Source: Bacilli bacterium (GTDB lineage: Bacteria; Bacillota_I; Bacilli_A; JAJDGJ01). From it: a stretch of 54,920 bases of DNA. The notes beneath the pieces are model-generated. The model made no database searches. It was not told where the DNA came from and was given only the letters and a program-made list of their open reading frames with translations. Below are positions 35,616 through 45,728 of the stretch, piece after piece. Within the stretch, counting starts at the first letter, position 1. Each line of letters starts with the position of its first letter. Where the stretch lies: positions 1 through 54,920 of the forward strand of contig JAISTP010000007.1 in assembly GCA_031272545.1 (NCBI GenBank), written 5' to 3'. A program made the position numbers and the translations under genes.

Positions 35616-36389
35616 ATGAATTTATTTGATACTCATACTCATTTAAATGATAAACCTTTTATTAATGATATTGATAATGTTGTTAATAAGTGTTTAGATA
35701 ATGGTATAAAAAAGATGGTTGTTGTTGGTTTTGATATATCTTCTAGTTTAAGAGCTATTGATTTAGCTTATCGTTTTCCTAATATTATTTATGCGGCTGT
35801 TGGTATTCATCCAACTGAGTGTAATGGTATTAATGAAGAAGACTTAAATAGATTAGCTAATATGTTAGATGAGCCTTGTGTTGTCGCATTAGGTGAAATT
35901 GGTTTAGATTATCATTGGGATACCACTACACCCAAATTACAAAAAGAAATATTTATTAAACAAATTAAGCTAGCAAAACAAAAAAAGAAACCTATTATCA
36001 TTCATAATCGTGAAGCTACTAAAGATACTTATGATATTCTAAAAAAAGAAGATATCTCTTCAATAGGTGGGATTATGCATTCTTATTCATCTAGTGTTGA
36101 AATGGCTAGTGAGTTTATTAAATTAAATATGATGATATCTATTTCAGGAGTTGTTACCTTTAAAAATAATCATAAAACTAAGGAAGTAGTTAAAAAAATT
36201 GATTTAGATCATTTATTAATTGAAACTGATTGTCCTTATTTAACACCTGAACCATATCGTGGCAAGACTAATTATCCTAATTATACTTATTATGTTGCTA
36301 AAGAGATTGCTAATCAAAAAAACATAGCTATAGATGAAGTTATTAATACGACTTATAGTAATGCTTGTAAGTTATTTAAAATTGAATAA
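35616..36389 (+). CDS. tatD: TatD-family metal-dependent DNase
   Basis: DTHTHLND (first metal site), GIHPTE, GEIGLDYHWD, IIHNREA and ETDCPYLTPEPYRG are the family motifs. Length 257. A 3'-5' nuclease fold with roles in DNA turnover. AGAGGTG precedes the start. Confidence 0.95.
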   Translation: MNLFDTHTHLNDKPFINDIDNVVNKCLDNGIKKMVVVGFDISSSLRAIDLAYRFPNIIYAAVGIHPTECNGINEEDLNRLANMLDEPCVVALGEIGLDYHWDTTTPKLQKEIFIKQIKLAKQKKKPIIIHNREATKDTYDILKKEDISSIGGIMHSYSSSVEMASEFIKLNMMISISGVVTFKNNHKTKEVVKKIDLDHLLIETDCPYLTPEPYRGKTNYPNYTYYVAKEIANQKNIAIDEVINTTYSNACKLFKIE

Positions 36390-36395
36390 TAGAAA

Positions 36396-36423
36396 AACAT
36401 TACATTAATCATGTAATGTTTTA
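36396..36423 (+). terminator. Terminator after tatD
   Basis: AACATTACAT (36396-36405) pairs with ATGTAATGTT (36411-36420), followed by T. Confidence 0.85.
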
Positions 36424-36480
36424 TGCTTTAAGGGACATTAAGGTAGCTAAATGTTATAATACGCCAAAGAGGTGATTATT

Positions 36481-38565
36481 ATGAAGAAGAGTTTTTCATT
36501 ATTATTTGTTTTATTTTTTTTATTTATTATTTCTCAAACAAGCAATGTTTTTGCGACTACTAATGGCATGGTTATGCTATCGCCTAGTAATAAAACTTGT
36601 AATATATATACTAAATATACTAAAGGAGAAGTTATCACATATATTAATCCAGCTTTCGGTCGTGATGCCGCATATTTAGATAAAAAGGGAAGCCGTTATA
36701 AAATTATGATTAGTGGTGTTACTGGATGGATTGATAAAAGTTGTGTTTCATATACTATTTCTTATAATAATATGGATAATTATCCTTATAAAACTGGTGG
36801 AGTTGAACTTAATGGAAAAGATGTTTCTCGTTATCAAGTAGTTAATAATAAAATGTATTTTGTATCGACTTATGTAGGTGAGTATGCTTATACGACAGGA
36901 ACTAGTGGCTATACTGATGTCCCTACTGGCTTAAAAAACAAAACGATTTATTATTCTTATGATGGTATTTATTTTTATACTAATTACAATACAATGATTA
37001 ATGATTATAAAGCCAATACTCGTATTCATTCCGCAAATTATAAATATCCATATTATGATTATTATATTTATCTTCCTTTAAGAACTACTTCTAGTATTAG
37101 TGCTACAACTTTTGATAAATTTTTGTTAAGTAAAAATAGTAAATATGATGATAATTTTACACAAACAATGTCTTTTTTACGTACTATTGATCCAAAAACT
37201 TATACTCATACTTATAAAGGTAAATATTCAGCTATATATGGTAAAGCTAGTAGTTTTAAAACTTCTACCTCTAAATATCAATTAAATAGTGGCTTATTAT
37301 ATGGAATTATGCTTAATGAATCAGGAAATGGTACTTCAAATTTCTCTCGCCATTATAATAATCCTTTTGGTTGGGGTGCCGTAGATTCTGAACCTAATAA
37401 TGCGACTATTTGGAGTTCAATGACTTCAGCTTTTGATAAATATAGTGCTACGATGGCCACAAGTTATGCTAGTGTCTACTATCAAGGTGGTAATGGTACT
37501 AATTTAGGTAATAAACAATCAGGAGCTAGTACTAAATATGCTTCAGATCCTTATTGGGGTTATAAAAATGCTTATAATTATCGTTTATTAGATGAAAAAA
37601 GTGGTAAAGTTGATAAAAACAAATATACGATAGGTATATTAGGTACTAATAAAAGAGCTGTTGATGATACTTTAAGTAATGAATATGTTTATGTTTATCA
37701 AAGCGCTAGTGTTACTTCAAAAAAGATTGCTTATTATGAAAGAAATAATGCTAGTGTAATTATTCAAGGTGTTAGTGGATCTTTTTATAAAATTCAAAAT
37801 GATACTGGCACAAACAAAGGTAGTGCTTATGTTTTAAAAAGTAATGTTAAAGCTATTATTGGTAAGAAATTAACTACTTCTTCTTCTAATACAACTAATA
37901 CAAGCACTATTAAAACTGCAACTACTACTGTTAAAGATAGTAGTGGTAATGTAGTAGAAGAAAAAATTTGGAATACTAAAAATACTACTTCTACAAGTGA
38001 TGATGTTTTATTATATAGTTATAAATTCTATTATAATGCTAATAAAACTATAAAATATGCGACTAAGGTAGAAAATAGTTTAGTAGTAAGAGAGTATTAT
38101 TATCAAACTGGAACTACTTATGGAAGTCATGGTAGTAAAATAATTTATTATTATAATTTTACTTATAATAGTAATAAGACAATTAAAGAAGCGACTAAGA
38201 TAGAAAATAATTTAGTAGTAAGAGAGTATTATTATAAGAGTGGAACTACATATGCAAATCATGGTAGTAAAATAGTATTCTATTATAGTTTTATTTATAA
38301 TAGTAATAAAACAATTAAGTATGCAACTAAAGTTGAGAATAATTTAGTATTAAGTGAATTTCATTATCAAAGTGGAACTACTTATGCAAATCATGGCTCT
38401 AAATTAGTCTATCGTTATGATTTCTTCTATAATAGTGATAAAACAATTAAATATGCCCAAAAATATGAATATAGTAAAAAGAAAGTTACTATGAAATATT
38501 ATTATCAAACTGGTACAAAATATGGTAATCAAGGTTCTAAAATAATTAAAACCATTAAATGTTAG
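36481..38565 (+). CDS. Secreted glucosaminidase with SH3-like domains and four 44-residue repeats
   Basis: A signal peptide (KKSFSLLFVLFFLFIISQTSNVFA) is followed by an SH3-like segment at about 40-90. A glucosaminidase (GH73-like) domain is centred on LNESGNGTSNFSRHYNNPFGW, with the probable catalytic Glu280. A second SH3-like segment lies near 400-450 and a Ser/Thr linker at about 460-490. Four tandem repeats of about 44 residues (NKTIKYATKVEN..., REYYYQTGTTYGSHGSK) end the protein. It probably cleaves peptidoglycan glycan strands during growth or separation, and the repeats may bind the wall. ATG 36481 behind AGAGGTG is chosen over an upstream GTG. Confidence 0.85.
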   Translation: MKKSFSLLFVLFFLFIISQTSNVFATTNGMVMLSPSNKTCNIYTKYTKGEVITYINPAFGRDAAYLDKKGSRYKIMISGVTGWIDKSCVSYTISYNNMDNYPYKTGGVELNGKDVSRYQVVNNKMYFVSTYVGEYAYTTGTSGYTDVPTGLKNKTIYYSYDGIYFYTNYNTMINDYKANTRIHSANYKYPYYDYYIYLPLRTTSSISATTFDKFLLSKNSKYDDNFTQTMSFLRTIDPKTYTHTYKGKYSAIYGKASSFKTSTSKYQLNSGLLYGIMLNESGNGTSNFSRHYNNPFGWGAVDSEPNNATIWSSMTSAFDKYSATMATSYASVYYQGGNGTNLGNKQSGASTKYASDPYWGYKNAYNYRLLDEKSGKVDKNKYTIGILGTNKRAVDDTLSNEYVYVYQSASVTSKKIAYYERNNASVIIQGVSGSFYKIQNDTGTNKGSAYVLKSNVKAIIGKKLTTSSSNTTNTSTIKTATTTVKDSSGNVVEEKIWNTKNTTSTSDDVLLYSYKFYYNANKTIKYATKVENSLVVREYYYQTGTTYGSHGSKIIYYYNFTYNSNKTIKEATKIENNLVVREYYYKSGTTYANHGSKIVFYYSFIYNSNKTIKYATKVENNLVLSEFHYQSGTTYANHGSKLVYRYDFFYNSDKTIKYAQKYEYSKKKVTMKYYYQTGTKYGNQGSKIIKTIKC
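38008..38555 (+). repeat. Four tandem 132-bp coding repeats
   Basis: The period is exactly 132 bases: the GCGACTAAG / GCAACTAAA landmarks lie at 38059, 38191 and 38323. Copies 2 and 3 are very similar to copy 1 even at silent positions, while copy 4 is more divergent and two codons longer. Such arrays expand and contract by recombination, so copy number may vary between strains. Confidence 0.9.
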
Positions 38566-38581
38566 TGTATAATATTAATAT

Positions 38582-38609
38582 AAAAATAGAATGATAACAT
38601 TCTATTTTT
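38582..38609 (+). terminator. Terminator before pepF
   Basis: AAAAATAGAATG (38582-38593) pairs with CATTCTATTTTT (38598-38609). It lies between the glucosaminidase gene and pepF. Confidence 0.85.
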
Positions 38610-38624
38610 ATTTAGGAGGTAACT

Positions 38625-40397
38625 ATGAAAAGAGAAGAACAAGAATTAAAAAATACATGGGATTTAAATGCTATGTATAATCCAGATAATTTAGATAAAG
38701 ATATTGCAATAATAAATAAAGAAGTTGATTCTTTAGTAACTTTCAAAGATATTAATTTTACTAAAGATGTTATTATAGAAGTATTAAATAAATATTATGA
38801 TTTATTAATTAAAATTGAGAATATTTATGTATATTATTCTCATCAATTAGATACTGATTTTAATAATAGTGAATATATAGCTCAAAGTAATTATATTAAA
38901 CAAGTTTATAATGATATTAGTATTAAATTATCTTTTATCATTCCTAAAATTTCTAAAGTTGATAATAGTATTTTAGAAAGTATTATTAATGATACTAAGC
39001 TAAGTGATTTTCATAAATCAATAAAAGATATCATGCATAATAAAAAACGTTATTTAAGTGAAGAACAAGAACAAATAATTGCTTCTTATAGTTTGACTAG
39101 TTCAGGTCCATATCAAGTATTTAGTGCTTTTTCTAATGCGGACTTAAAATTTAATGATGTTTTAGATAGTAATAATAATAATCATGAATTAACAGAAGGC
39201 ACTTATTCATTATTAATTAGAAGTAATGATCAAACATTAAGAAAGAATGCTTTTAATGAATTATTAAAAGGTTATGCTAAATACAATCAAACATTAGCTA
39301 CTACTTATATTCTTGAATTAAAAGATGCTTTAATTAATATGAGAAATCGTCATTTTTCATCAACATTAGAGCAAGCTTTAGAACCTAATCAAATAGATAT
39401 TATTATCTATCATAATTTATTAAATAGTATTGAAAATAATATAAGTATTAATCATCAATATATGGATTTAAGAAAAAAAGAATTAAATTTATCACAATTA
39501 CATCTTTATGATGTTTATGTACCTATGGTAGATGAAGTAGATACTGATTATTCTTTTGAACAAGCTAAGAGTATTGTCAAAGAAGCATTAAAGATAATGC
39601 CTTTAGAATATCAAGAGGTAATTGATGAAGCATTTAATAATCGTTGGATTGATGTTTATGAAAATGATGGTAAAAGAAGTGGAGCTTATTCAGGAGGTTC
39701 ATATAAAAGTTATCCTTATATGTTATTAAATTATCATAATAATATTAATGATGTTTTTACATTAGCTCATGAATTAGGACATTCTATTCATTCATATTTC
39801 TCAAATAAGAACAATTCTTATCAAAATGCTAATTATAAGATATTTGTAGCAGAAATAGCTAGTACTGTAAATGAATTAATCTTAATTAATTATTTATTAA
39901 ATAATGAAGAAGATGTTAAAATAAAAAAATATTTATTAAATTATTTATTAGAACAATTTAGAACAACACTTATTAGACAAACAATGTTTGCACGTTTTGA
40001 ATTAGTTTCCCATCAATTAGTAGAAGATAATAAACCAATATCTAATGAAGTATTGAATGAATTATACTTAAATATAAATAAAGAATATTTTGGAACTAAT
40101 ATTATAATAGATGATATTATCAAATATGAATATACAAGAATTCCTCATTTTTATTATAATTATTATGTCTATCAATATGCGACTAGTTTTAGTATTGCTT
40201 TAAATATAGTAAATAGAATTTTAAATAAAGAAGATAAAATTATTGAAAAATATGTTAATTTCTTAAAATTAGGAGATAGTGTTTTACCAGTTGATGCCAT
40301 AGCTACTTTAGATATTAATTTAAAAGATAGTAAAGTTTTTGATAATGCTATGCAAGAATATGCTCATACAATTGAATTATTTAAAAATGTTAGATAG
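38625..40397 (+). CDS. pepF: Oligoendopeptidase F-type M3 metallopeptidase
   Basis: The zinc motif is His382-Glu383-L-G-His386 in TLAHELGHSIHS. AEIASTVNE supplies the third ligand Glu, and RIPHFYYNYYVYQYATS is the C-terminal family signature. A cytosolic peptidase of short peptides, consistent with amino-acid fermentation. The length (590) is normal. Very strong AGGAGGT Shine-Dalgarno. Confidence 0.95.
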   Translation: MKREEQELKNTWDLNAMYNPDNLDKDIAIINKEVDSLVTFKDINFTKDVIIEVLNKYYDLLIKIENIYVYYSHQLDTDFNNSEYIAQSNYIKQVYNDISIKLSFIIPKISKVDNSILESIINDTKLSDFHKSIKDIMHNKKRYLSEEQEQIIASYSLTSSGPYQVFSAFSNADLKFNDVLDSNNNNHELTEGTYSLLIRSNDQTLRKNAFNELLKGYAKYNQTLATTYILELKDALINMRNRHFSSTLEQALEPNQIDIIIYHNLLNSIENNISINHQYMDLRKKELNLSQLHLYDVYVPMVDEVDTDYSFEQAKSIVKEALKIMPLEYQEVIDEAFNNRWIDVYENDGKRSGAYSGGSYKSYPYMLLNYHNNINDVFTLAHELGHSIHSYFSNKNNSYQNANYKIFVAEIASTVNELILINYLLNNEEDVKIKKYLLNYLLEQFRTTLIRQTMFARFELVSHQLVEDNKPISNEVLNELYLNINKEYFGTNIIIDDIIKYEYTRIPHFYYNYYVYQYATSFSIALNIVNRILNKEDKIIEKYVNFLKLGDSVLPVDAIATLDINLKDSKVFDNAMQEYAHTIELFKNVR

Positions 40398-41394
40398 TGT
40401 TAAAATAAAAGAATATTTATTAGTTCAAGGTGTTGATATAGTAGGATTTCATTTATTGAATGGTAATCATGATGAATATTATAATCATTTAAATCAAAAA
40501 AAAATAAACAATAATTTATATCCAAGAAAAGTTAATACTAATGATTATGCTAATTATAATAAAGTAGTAAAGAATGCTAAAACTTTAATATCGATTGGTA
40601 TTTGTTATAATAACCAAATTAATAAAAATAATAATAAGAATATAGGATATTATTCTAAGATAAGTCATGGTATTGATTATCATGTTATTGTTAATGAGAA
40701 ATTACTTTTATTAAAAAAATATATCTTACAAAGCAATGGTAATGCTAAGATATATACTTGTTGTGATACAGGAATTTTAGATGATCGTTACATTTCTTAT
40801 TTATGTGGTAATGGCTTTTATGGAAAAAATAGTATGATTATTAATGAAGAATTTGGTCCTAGTGTTGTTTATGGTAGTTTAGTTTGTGATATAGAGATTA
40901 ATAATATTAGTAATCATCAAGTTATTAGTAAATGTTTAGATTGTAATTTATGTGAAAAAGCATGTCCTACTAATTCTTTAGCTAATTATCAACTATCATA
41001 TCATACTTGTCTATCTTATTTAACACAAACCAGTAAGATGATTGATTTAGATTTATTGCAAGATAGTTTTTATGGATGTGATATTTGTAATGATGTCTGT
41101 ATCTATCAAAATAATAATATTAATCATCAATGTTTTAATGATATTGGTTATTTTGATTTACTTAAACTAATTAAAATGAATAAACAAGAATATCAAAATT
41201 GTTTTAGTAAGAAGAGCTTAAGTTGGTTAAATTTTAATATTATTAAAAAAAATGCTTTATTATTATATGTAAAGAACAATAATCTTAATAAAGATGAGTT
41301 ACTTAATTTAAAACAAGAATTAAGTAATGCTCATTTATTAAATTCTAAGATATTACAAGATACATTTAATTATTTATTAGAAAGGAATGATTGA
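40387..41394 (+). CDS. queG: Epoxyqueuosine reductase
   Basis: Last step of queuosine synthesis in tRNA. Two 4Fe-4S ferredoxin-like motifs are visible: CLDCNLCEKACP and CDICNDVC, with GKNSMIINEEFG upstream. Characterised QueG uses cobalamin. At 335 residues from ATG 40387 it lacks the long C-terminal extension seen in some members. It overlaps the end of pepF by 11 bases. Confidence 0.9.
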   Translation: MLDSVKIKEYLLVQGVDIVGFHLLNGNHDEYYNHLNQKKINNNLYPRKVNTNDYANYNKVVKNAKTLISIGICYNNQINKNNNKNIGYYSKISHGIDYHVIVNEKLLLLKKYILQSNGNAKIYTCCDTGILDDRYISYLCGNGFYGKNSMIINEEFGPSVVYGSLVCDIEINNISNHQVISKCLDCNLCEKACPTNSLANYQLSYHTCLSYLTQTSKMIDLDLLQDSFYGCDICNDVCIYQNNNINHQCFNDIGYFDLLKLIKMNKQEYQNCFSKKSLSWLNFNIIKKNALLLYVKNNNLNKDELLNLKQELSNAHLLNSKILQDTFNYLLERND

Positions 41395-41396
41395 TA

Positions 41397-42212
41397 ATGA
41401 AGTATACTCTACATAATCATACTTATCTTTGTAAACACGCTAGTGGTAGTGTAACAGATATGGTAAATGAAGCTATCAAACAAAAATTTGATGTTATTGG
41501 TATTAGTGATCATGTTCCTTATAAGGATGCAGAAACTATGTATCGAATGGAATTTTCTGAGAGAAATGCTTATTTAGAAGAAGCAAATTATCTTAAGAAC
41601 ATCTATAAGAATAGTTCAATTAAATTATATATAGGTTATGAAGCAGAATATCAAAAAAGACATTTAAATTATTTAATTAGTCTTTTCAAAGAACATAAAA
41701 TAGATTATTTAGTACTAGGACATCACTATCAAGATGTTAGTAATTTATACACTTATTATGGAAGAAGCACGACAATAGAACAATTACGATGTTATGTTAA
41801 TGATTGCATTGAAGCTATGAAAACTAAGCTTTTTTGGTTTATCGCTCATCCTGATATTGTCTTAATGAGCTTTGATAAATTTACTAAAGAAATGGAACTA
41901 GAATGTCGTAAATTAATTAGTGCTTCAATTGACTATAATGTCTATTTAGAATATAATGGAGGTGGGGTAAGGAATGGTTATTACAATAATCTAAGCCAAA
42001 AAGATTATTTGTACCCTAAACTAGAATTCTGGAAGCTAGTTAAAGAAATGAAGGGAAAAGTATTGGTTAATGCGGATGCACATTCACCATATCAGATTAA
42101 TGATGAAGCGTATAAATTAGCCTTGAAGCAAGCTAAGAAATTAGGCCTTAATTTAGTTGAACCTGATTATTACAGCTATATTGACAGATTAAAATTAGAA
42201 TATGATATTTAA
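41397..42212 (+). CDS. PHP-domain phosphatase, histidinol-phosphatase type
   Basis: HNHTYLCKHASG (first metal-binding motif), GISDHVPY, GYEAEY, VLGHHYQ, FIAHPDIV and NADAHSP are the PHP-family metal sites of the HisK type. No other histidine genes are present, so the substrate may be another sugar or nucleotide phosphate. The start ATG 41397 follows AGAAAGGA and nearly abuts the queG stop. Confidence 0.85.
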   Translation: MKYTLHNHTYLCKHASGSVTDMVNEAIKQKFDVIGISDHVPYKDAETMYRMEFSERNAYLEEANYLKNIYKNSSIKLYIGYEAEYQKRHLNYLISLFKEHKIDYLVLGHHYQDVSNLYTYYGRSTTIEQLRCYVNDCIEAMKTKLFWFIAHPDIVLMSFDKFTKEMELECRKLISASIDYNVYLEYNGGGVRNGYYNNLSQKDYLYPKLEFWKLVKEMKGKVLVNADAHSPYQINDEAYKLALKQAKKLGLNLVEPDYYSYIDRLKLEYDI

Positions 42213-42240
42213 AAAGAATTTTTTATAATAATTCTTTTTT
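42211..42240 (+). terminator. Terminator after the PHP phosphatase gene
   Basis: AAAAAGAATT (42211-42220) pairs with AATTCTTTTT (42230-42239) and T continues. The stem begins at the stop codon. Confidence 0.8.
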
Positions 42241-42319
42241 GTTTTTTAAAGACAAAAAATTACTAATCTTTAATATTTAATATTAAAGTAGAAATTTATG
42301 AAGAAGGAAGAGAAGTATT

Positions 42320-44836
42320 ATGAAAACAAAAGATTTTTTAAGTATCATTTTTGCCATTTTGTTATCATTTATCTTTATTAATAACAAATGGATTATTGCC
42401 GATACTATGCAAGATAATGCAAATGTATCATCATCTGATCATAGTTATCTTTTTTTGAATAATAAAGATATCGAGTATCTAGTTCTTCCAGAAAACAATC
42501 AAAATAAAATTATTGATATTAAATTTGATGGCAATGCTAAATCTTTAGGTGCAATGAGTACAAATGAACATGTTGCTAGTGCTAGTATTGTCAATAATAA
42601 ATTATCAATAACTAGTAAGTCACAAGGATTTAGTATTATTATTTTAGATGCTTCTGATGGTAATACTTCATATCGTGATTGTATTTTTGTAAGTGTTGTA
42701 AAAACACTTAATGCTAATAGTATAGCTCATGTTAATAAAGCAACTATTGTAAAAGTTACCGCTAATACTGAAAAAAATATTAAATATGTTAATATTTCTA
42801 ATGTTAATACTAATTTTAAGATTATTGGTGAAACTAATGATTATTATCAAGTTTTATTTGATAAAGGAGATTATTTTAATGAAGATTTAAATAATAAATC
42901 TGGTTTCATTAAAAAAGAAGATGTAACTATTCCAATATCTAAGATAAGTGCTCTTAATAATAATATTGAGTTGAATTTAAATTCTGTTTTTAAACTTGAT
43001 ATGAATTTAAGTCCTAATGATTATACTAAAGATAATTATTTAACTTACACTTTATCTAACAATACAATAGCATTTATTAGTGATGATGGAACGATTAGTA
43101 CACATCGTGAAGGATACTCAAGTATTAAAGTAAAAAGTTTTAATAAATTAAATAGAAGTGTTGAATATAATATTAATTTAACAATCATTAAAGATTTAGA
43201 AGATGCTACTGGTTATGCCAGATATACTTCTAATGTATATGCTTATGGTAGTGTTAGTGCTCCTTCAATTACTAAGTTAGCTAGTTTTGAAAAAATTACT
43301 GTGACAGCTGAAGCGGGAGATTATTTTAAAATAAAAACAAGTGATAATAAAATTGGTTATATTTTAAAATCAAGAGTAATTGTTCCTATTACTAAAGTTA
43401 CTTTTAATACCCATACTATCTCAGCAATATACAATAAGACATATACTTTAAATTATAAGACTTATCCTTCATATGCCAATAGCAATAGTAGTATTAGTCT
43501 AATAAGTAATAATAGTAAAGTAATTAAATCAATTTCATCTAAATATATTCATGCCGCTGGTGAAGGAAATACTAGTGTAAGTATTTATGTTACTAGTAAT
43601 GTTAGTAATACTATCAAAATTAGTGCTAAAGATACAATGAATATTAATAGTTTAAAAGATATTGAAAATAGTAATGGTTATTTAAAATATAATTCTTATC
43701 TTTATCCTATGGCCAATGCTAGTAATGGTAAATTGATTAAGAAAAATTCTAAAGTTACTATTTGTATGAGTGCTGGTTCATTCTATTATGTAAAATATGG
43801 AAGTAGTTATCATTATATTTTAAAAAGTAGTTTAAATATTCCAGCTACTGGTATTCGTTTTTCACATGATAGTTATTCAAGTCCTTTATATAAAACATTT
43901 AAAATTTCTTATTCTTTAATACCTTCATATGCCACAAGTAATAAAAAAGTTACTTTTAAAACTACTAATTGGAAATTAGCTTCAGTAAGTAGTAGTGGTT
44001 ATGTTAGAGGTAAGAAAATTAGTAAAACTAGTGTTAAAGTTAATTTAGGAAGTAAAAAATATTATGTTAAAGTATATGTTACTCGTAATTGGGATACTAT
44101 TAATGATTACATTCATTCAAATTATGTTTTTAATTTTTATAATTCAATGACTAGTTTTTGTAAAAGTGGTAAATGTAATTATTCACTTACAACTAAAGAT
44201 AAGAATAAATTAATTGCAGCATTTCAAAAACAATATAAGTTAAGTTATAGTAATTCTAAGAAGTTTGTTGAAAATTTTCAAAATCAAAAATGGGGTGGTT
44301 CATGTTTTGGTATCTCATTAGTTACTATTCTTAATTATAAAAAAGAAATTAATATTAAAAAATATACAGCTAATACTACTAATCGTAAATATGGTTTTAT
44401 GATTAAATATACTCATGATCCATCTAGTAGTACTAATTTAAAAAGTTTAATTAATTATTATCAATTTGCTGGGTATATTTATTTAGGAGATTCATATTGT
44501 AGTAATTGTAGTAAATCTTATAGTACTGGATTAAGAACACTTTATAATAATGCAGTTAATAATAAATTACAAATATTAAGTTTTAATTTTAAAATTGGTC
44601 GTAGTGATGCAGGACATGCTTTAATAGTAAAAGGGTTATCTAAACGTTCAGTTAAGAATTATCCTTATGTATTATTATTATTAGATCCTAATAATCCAAA
44701 AAAATTAACTTATATTTATATCAATAGTAGTTTTACCAAGATGGTCTTTAGTACTAGTGCTTATAATAATGGTCTACAAAAAAATATAAAAATTGTATCT
44801 GATTTTTCTAAGTATAAAGCTATTGATATTGATTAG
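42320..44836 (+). CDS. Secreted SH3/Ig-like modular protein with papain-like C-terminal domain (copy 1)
   Basis: A signal peptide (residues about 1-30) is followed by an N-terminal beta-rich region. Alternating modules then occur: Ig-like (LDMNLSPNDY... SDDGTISTHREG) and SH3-like (GYARYTSNVYAYG, then GYLKYNSYLYPMA). The last 240 residues hold WGGSCFGIS with Cys662, AGHALIV with His766 and LLDPNNP with Asp789, in the order Cys-His-Asp/Asn of papain-like or C39-like peptidases. I infer a cell-surface cysteine peptidase or transferase; no family is known to me with certainty. Its sister is at 45729. It stands alone between terminators. Confidence 0.75.
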   Translation: MKTKDFLSIIFAILLSFIFINNKWIIADTMQDNANVSSSDHSYLFLNNKDIEYLVLPENNQNKIIDIKFDGNAKSLGAMSTNEHVASASIVNNKLSITSKSQGFSIIILDASDGNTSYRDCIFVSVVKTLNANSIAHVNKATIVKVTANTEKNIKYVNISNVNTNFKIIGETNDYYQVLFDKGDYFNEDLNNKSGFIKKEDVTIPISKISALNNNIELNLNSVFKLDMNLSPNDYTKDNYLTYTLSNNTIAFISDDGTISTHREGYSSIKVKSFNKLNRSVEYNINLTIIKDLEDATGYARYTSNVYAYGSVSAPSITKLASFEKITVTAEAGDYFKIKTSDNKIGYILKSRVIVPITKVTFNTHTISAIYNKTYTLNYKTYPSYANSNSSISLISNNSKVIKSISSKYIHAAGEGNTSVSIYVTSNVSNTIKISAKDTMNINSLKDIENSNGYLKYNSYLYPMANASNGKLIKKNSKVTICMSAGSFYYVKYGSSYHYILKSSLNIPATGIRFSHDSYSSPLYKTFKISYSLIPSYATSNKKVTFKTTNWKLASVSSSGYVRGKKISKTSVKVNLGSKKYYVKVYVTRNWDTINDYIHSNYVFNFYNSMTSFCKSGKCNYSLTTKDKNKLIAAFQKQYKLSYSNSKKFVENFQNQKWGGSCFGISLVTILNYKKEINIKKYTANTTNRKYGFMIKYTHDPSSSTNLKSLINYYQFAGYIYLGDSYCSNCSKSYSTGLRTLYNNAVNNKLQILSFNFKIGRSDAGHALIVKGLSKRSVKNYPYVLLLLDPNNPKKLTYIYINSSFTKMVFSTSAYNNGLQKNIKIVSDFSKYKAIDID

Positions 44837-44913
44837 GAAGATAAAATAAAAAGACACTAATTAAAATCTTAGAGTATAATATATTTATTTCATTAAATTA
44901 AATAAAATTATCA

Positions 44914-44947
44914 AAGTAAAGATAGGTCTAAAAACCTATCTTTACTT
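44914..44947. terminator. Perfect 14-bp hairpin
   Basis: AAGTAAAGATAGGT (44914-44927) is perfectly complementary to ACCTATCTTTACTT (44934-44947) around CTAAAA. It is 77 bases after the secreted-protein stop codon. It lacks an immediate T-run, so it may be an mRNA-end stabiliser as well as a terminator. Confidence 0.6.
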
Positions 44948-45408
44948 GCTTTTATCTTATTAACATATACTTAATATAAAAAAATATGTAATTTATCAAA
45001 GATAATTTTAGTTTTAAAAAAAACTTTAATTGAATTAATATAAGACAAATGTATGTAATTGTAACAATTGTTAAATTATTTAATGAATTTTTACTTAAGT
45101 TGCTAAAAAATTAAATAGAAAGGTGTTTTATTCTTGATGGTAATATAGTTATAACAGTACTATAATCATACTCAAAAAGAGTAGTATTGCTAGTTTTAGT
45201 TCTATTTTTTAATATTCAAATAAAAACTCTGATAATTTAAAAGTATTATTAATCATAAGAATAAGTTTCCTTTTTTATGTTAATCACATTAGAAATAGAC
45301 TTATACTTTTTATTATATTAATAAAAAAAATAAAAGCACTAAACTTAATTTAACTATATCAGAAATTTCCAATATTTTAATAAAAAGTTTAGCATCTTTA
45401 TAAAATAT

Positions 45409-45436
45409 AAAATGACACATTAATATGTCATTTTTT
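45409..45436. terminator. Hairpin with T-run in the gene-poor stretch
   Basis: AAAATGACA (45409-45417) pairs with TGTCATTTT (45426-45434), followed by more T. No gene ends just upstream on either strand. Confidence 0.6.
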
Positions 45437-45523
45437 GTATATAATAAAAGGTAAAGAATAAAAGAAAATAAAACTAGTATTAGTGAAGAATAATTAATAT
45501 TAGTATTTTATAAAAATATAAAT

Positions 45524-45554
45524 AAAAGCATAATCTAAAATGATTATGCTTTTT
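45524..45554. terminator. 12-bp hairpin with T-run in the gene-poor stretch
   Basis: AAAAGCATAATC (45524-45535) pairs with GATTATGCTTTT (45542-45553), followed by T. No recognisable gene ends just upstream. Confidence 0.65.
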
Positions 45555-45728
45555 CCTTATTTAACTAGTTAATAATAATATAATTATACTATTAATAAAA
45601 ATTATATATTATGTAATAATTATATAAATAAAAATATTAAAAATTATTGACTATATGTTTTCTTCTATGTTAGTATAAATTAAATTAAGTACTTAATGAA
45701 TTTGATTAATTTAATTTGGGAGGTAAAT

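Larger units (their letters stand above)
44837..45728. other. Gene-poor stretch with three strong hairpins
   Basis: No convincing coding frame of useful length was found on either strand in this 892-base AT-rich gap. It holds hairpins at 44914-44947, 45409-45436 and 45524-45554. It also holds a looser inverted pair, CTAAACTT (45339-45346) with AAGTTTAG (45385-45392), and the palindrome TAACAATTGTTA near 45062-45073. Three terminator-like structures in one gap suggest short non-coding transcripts or remains of deleted genes; neither is shown. Confidence 0.5.
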
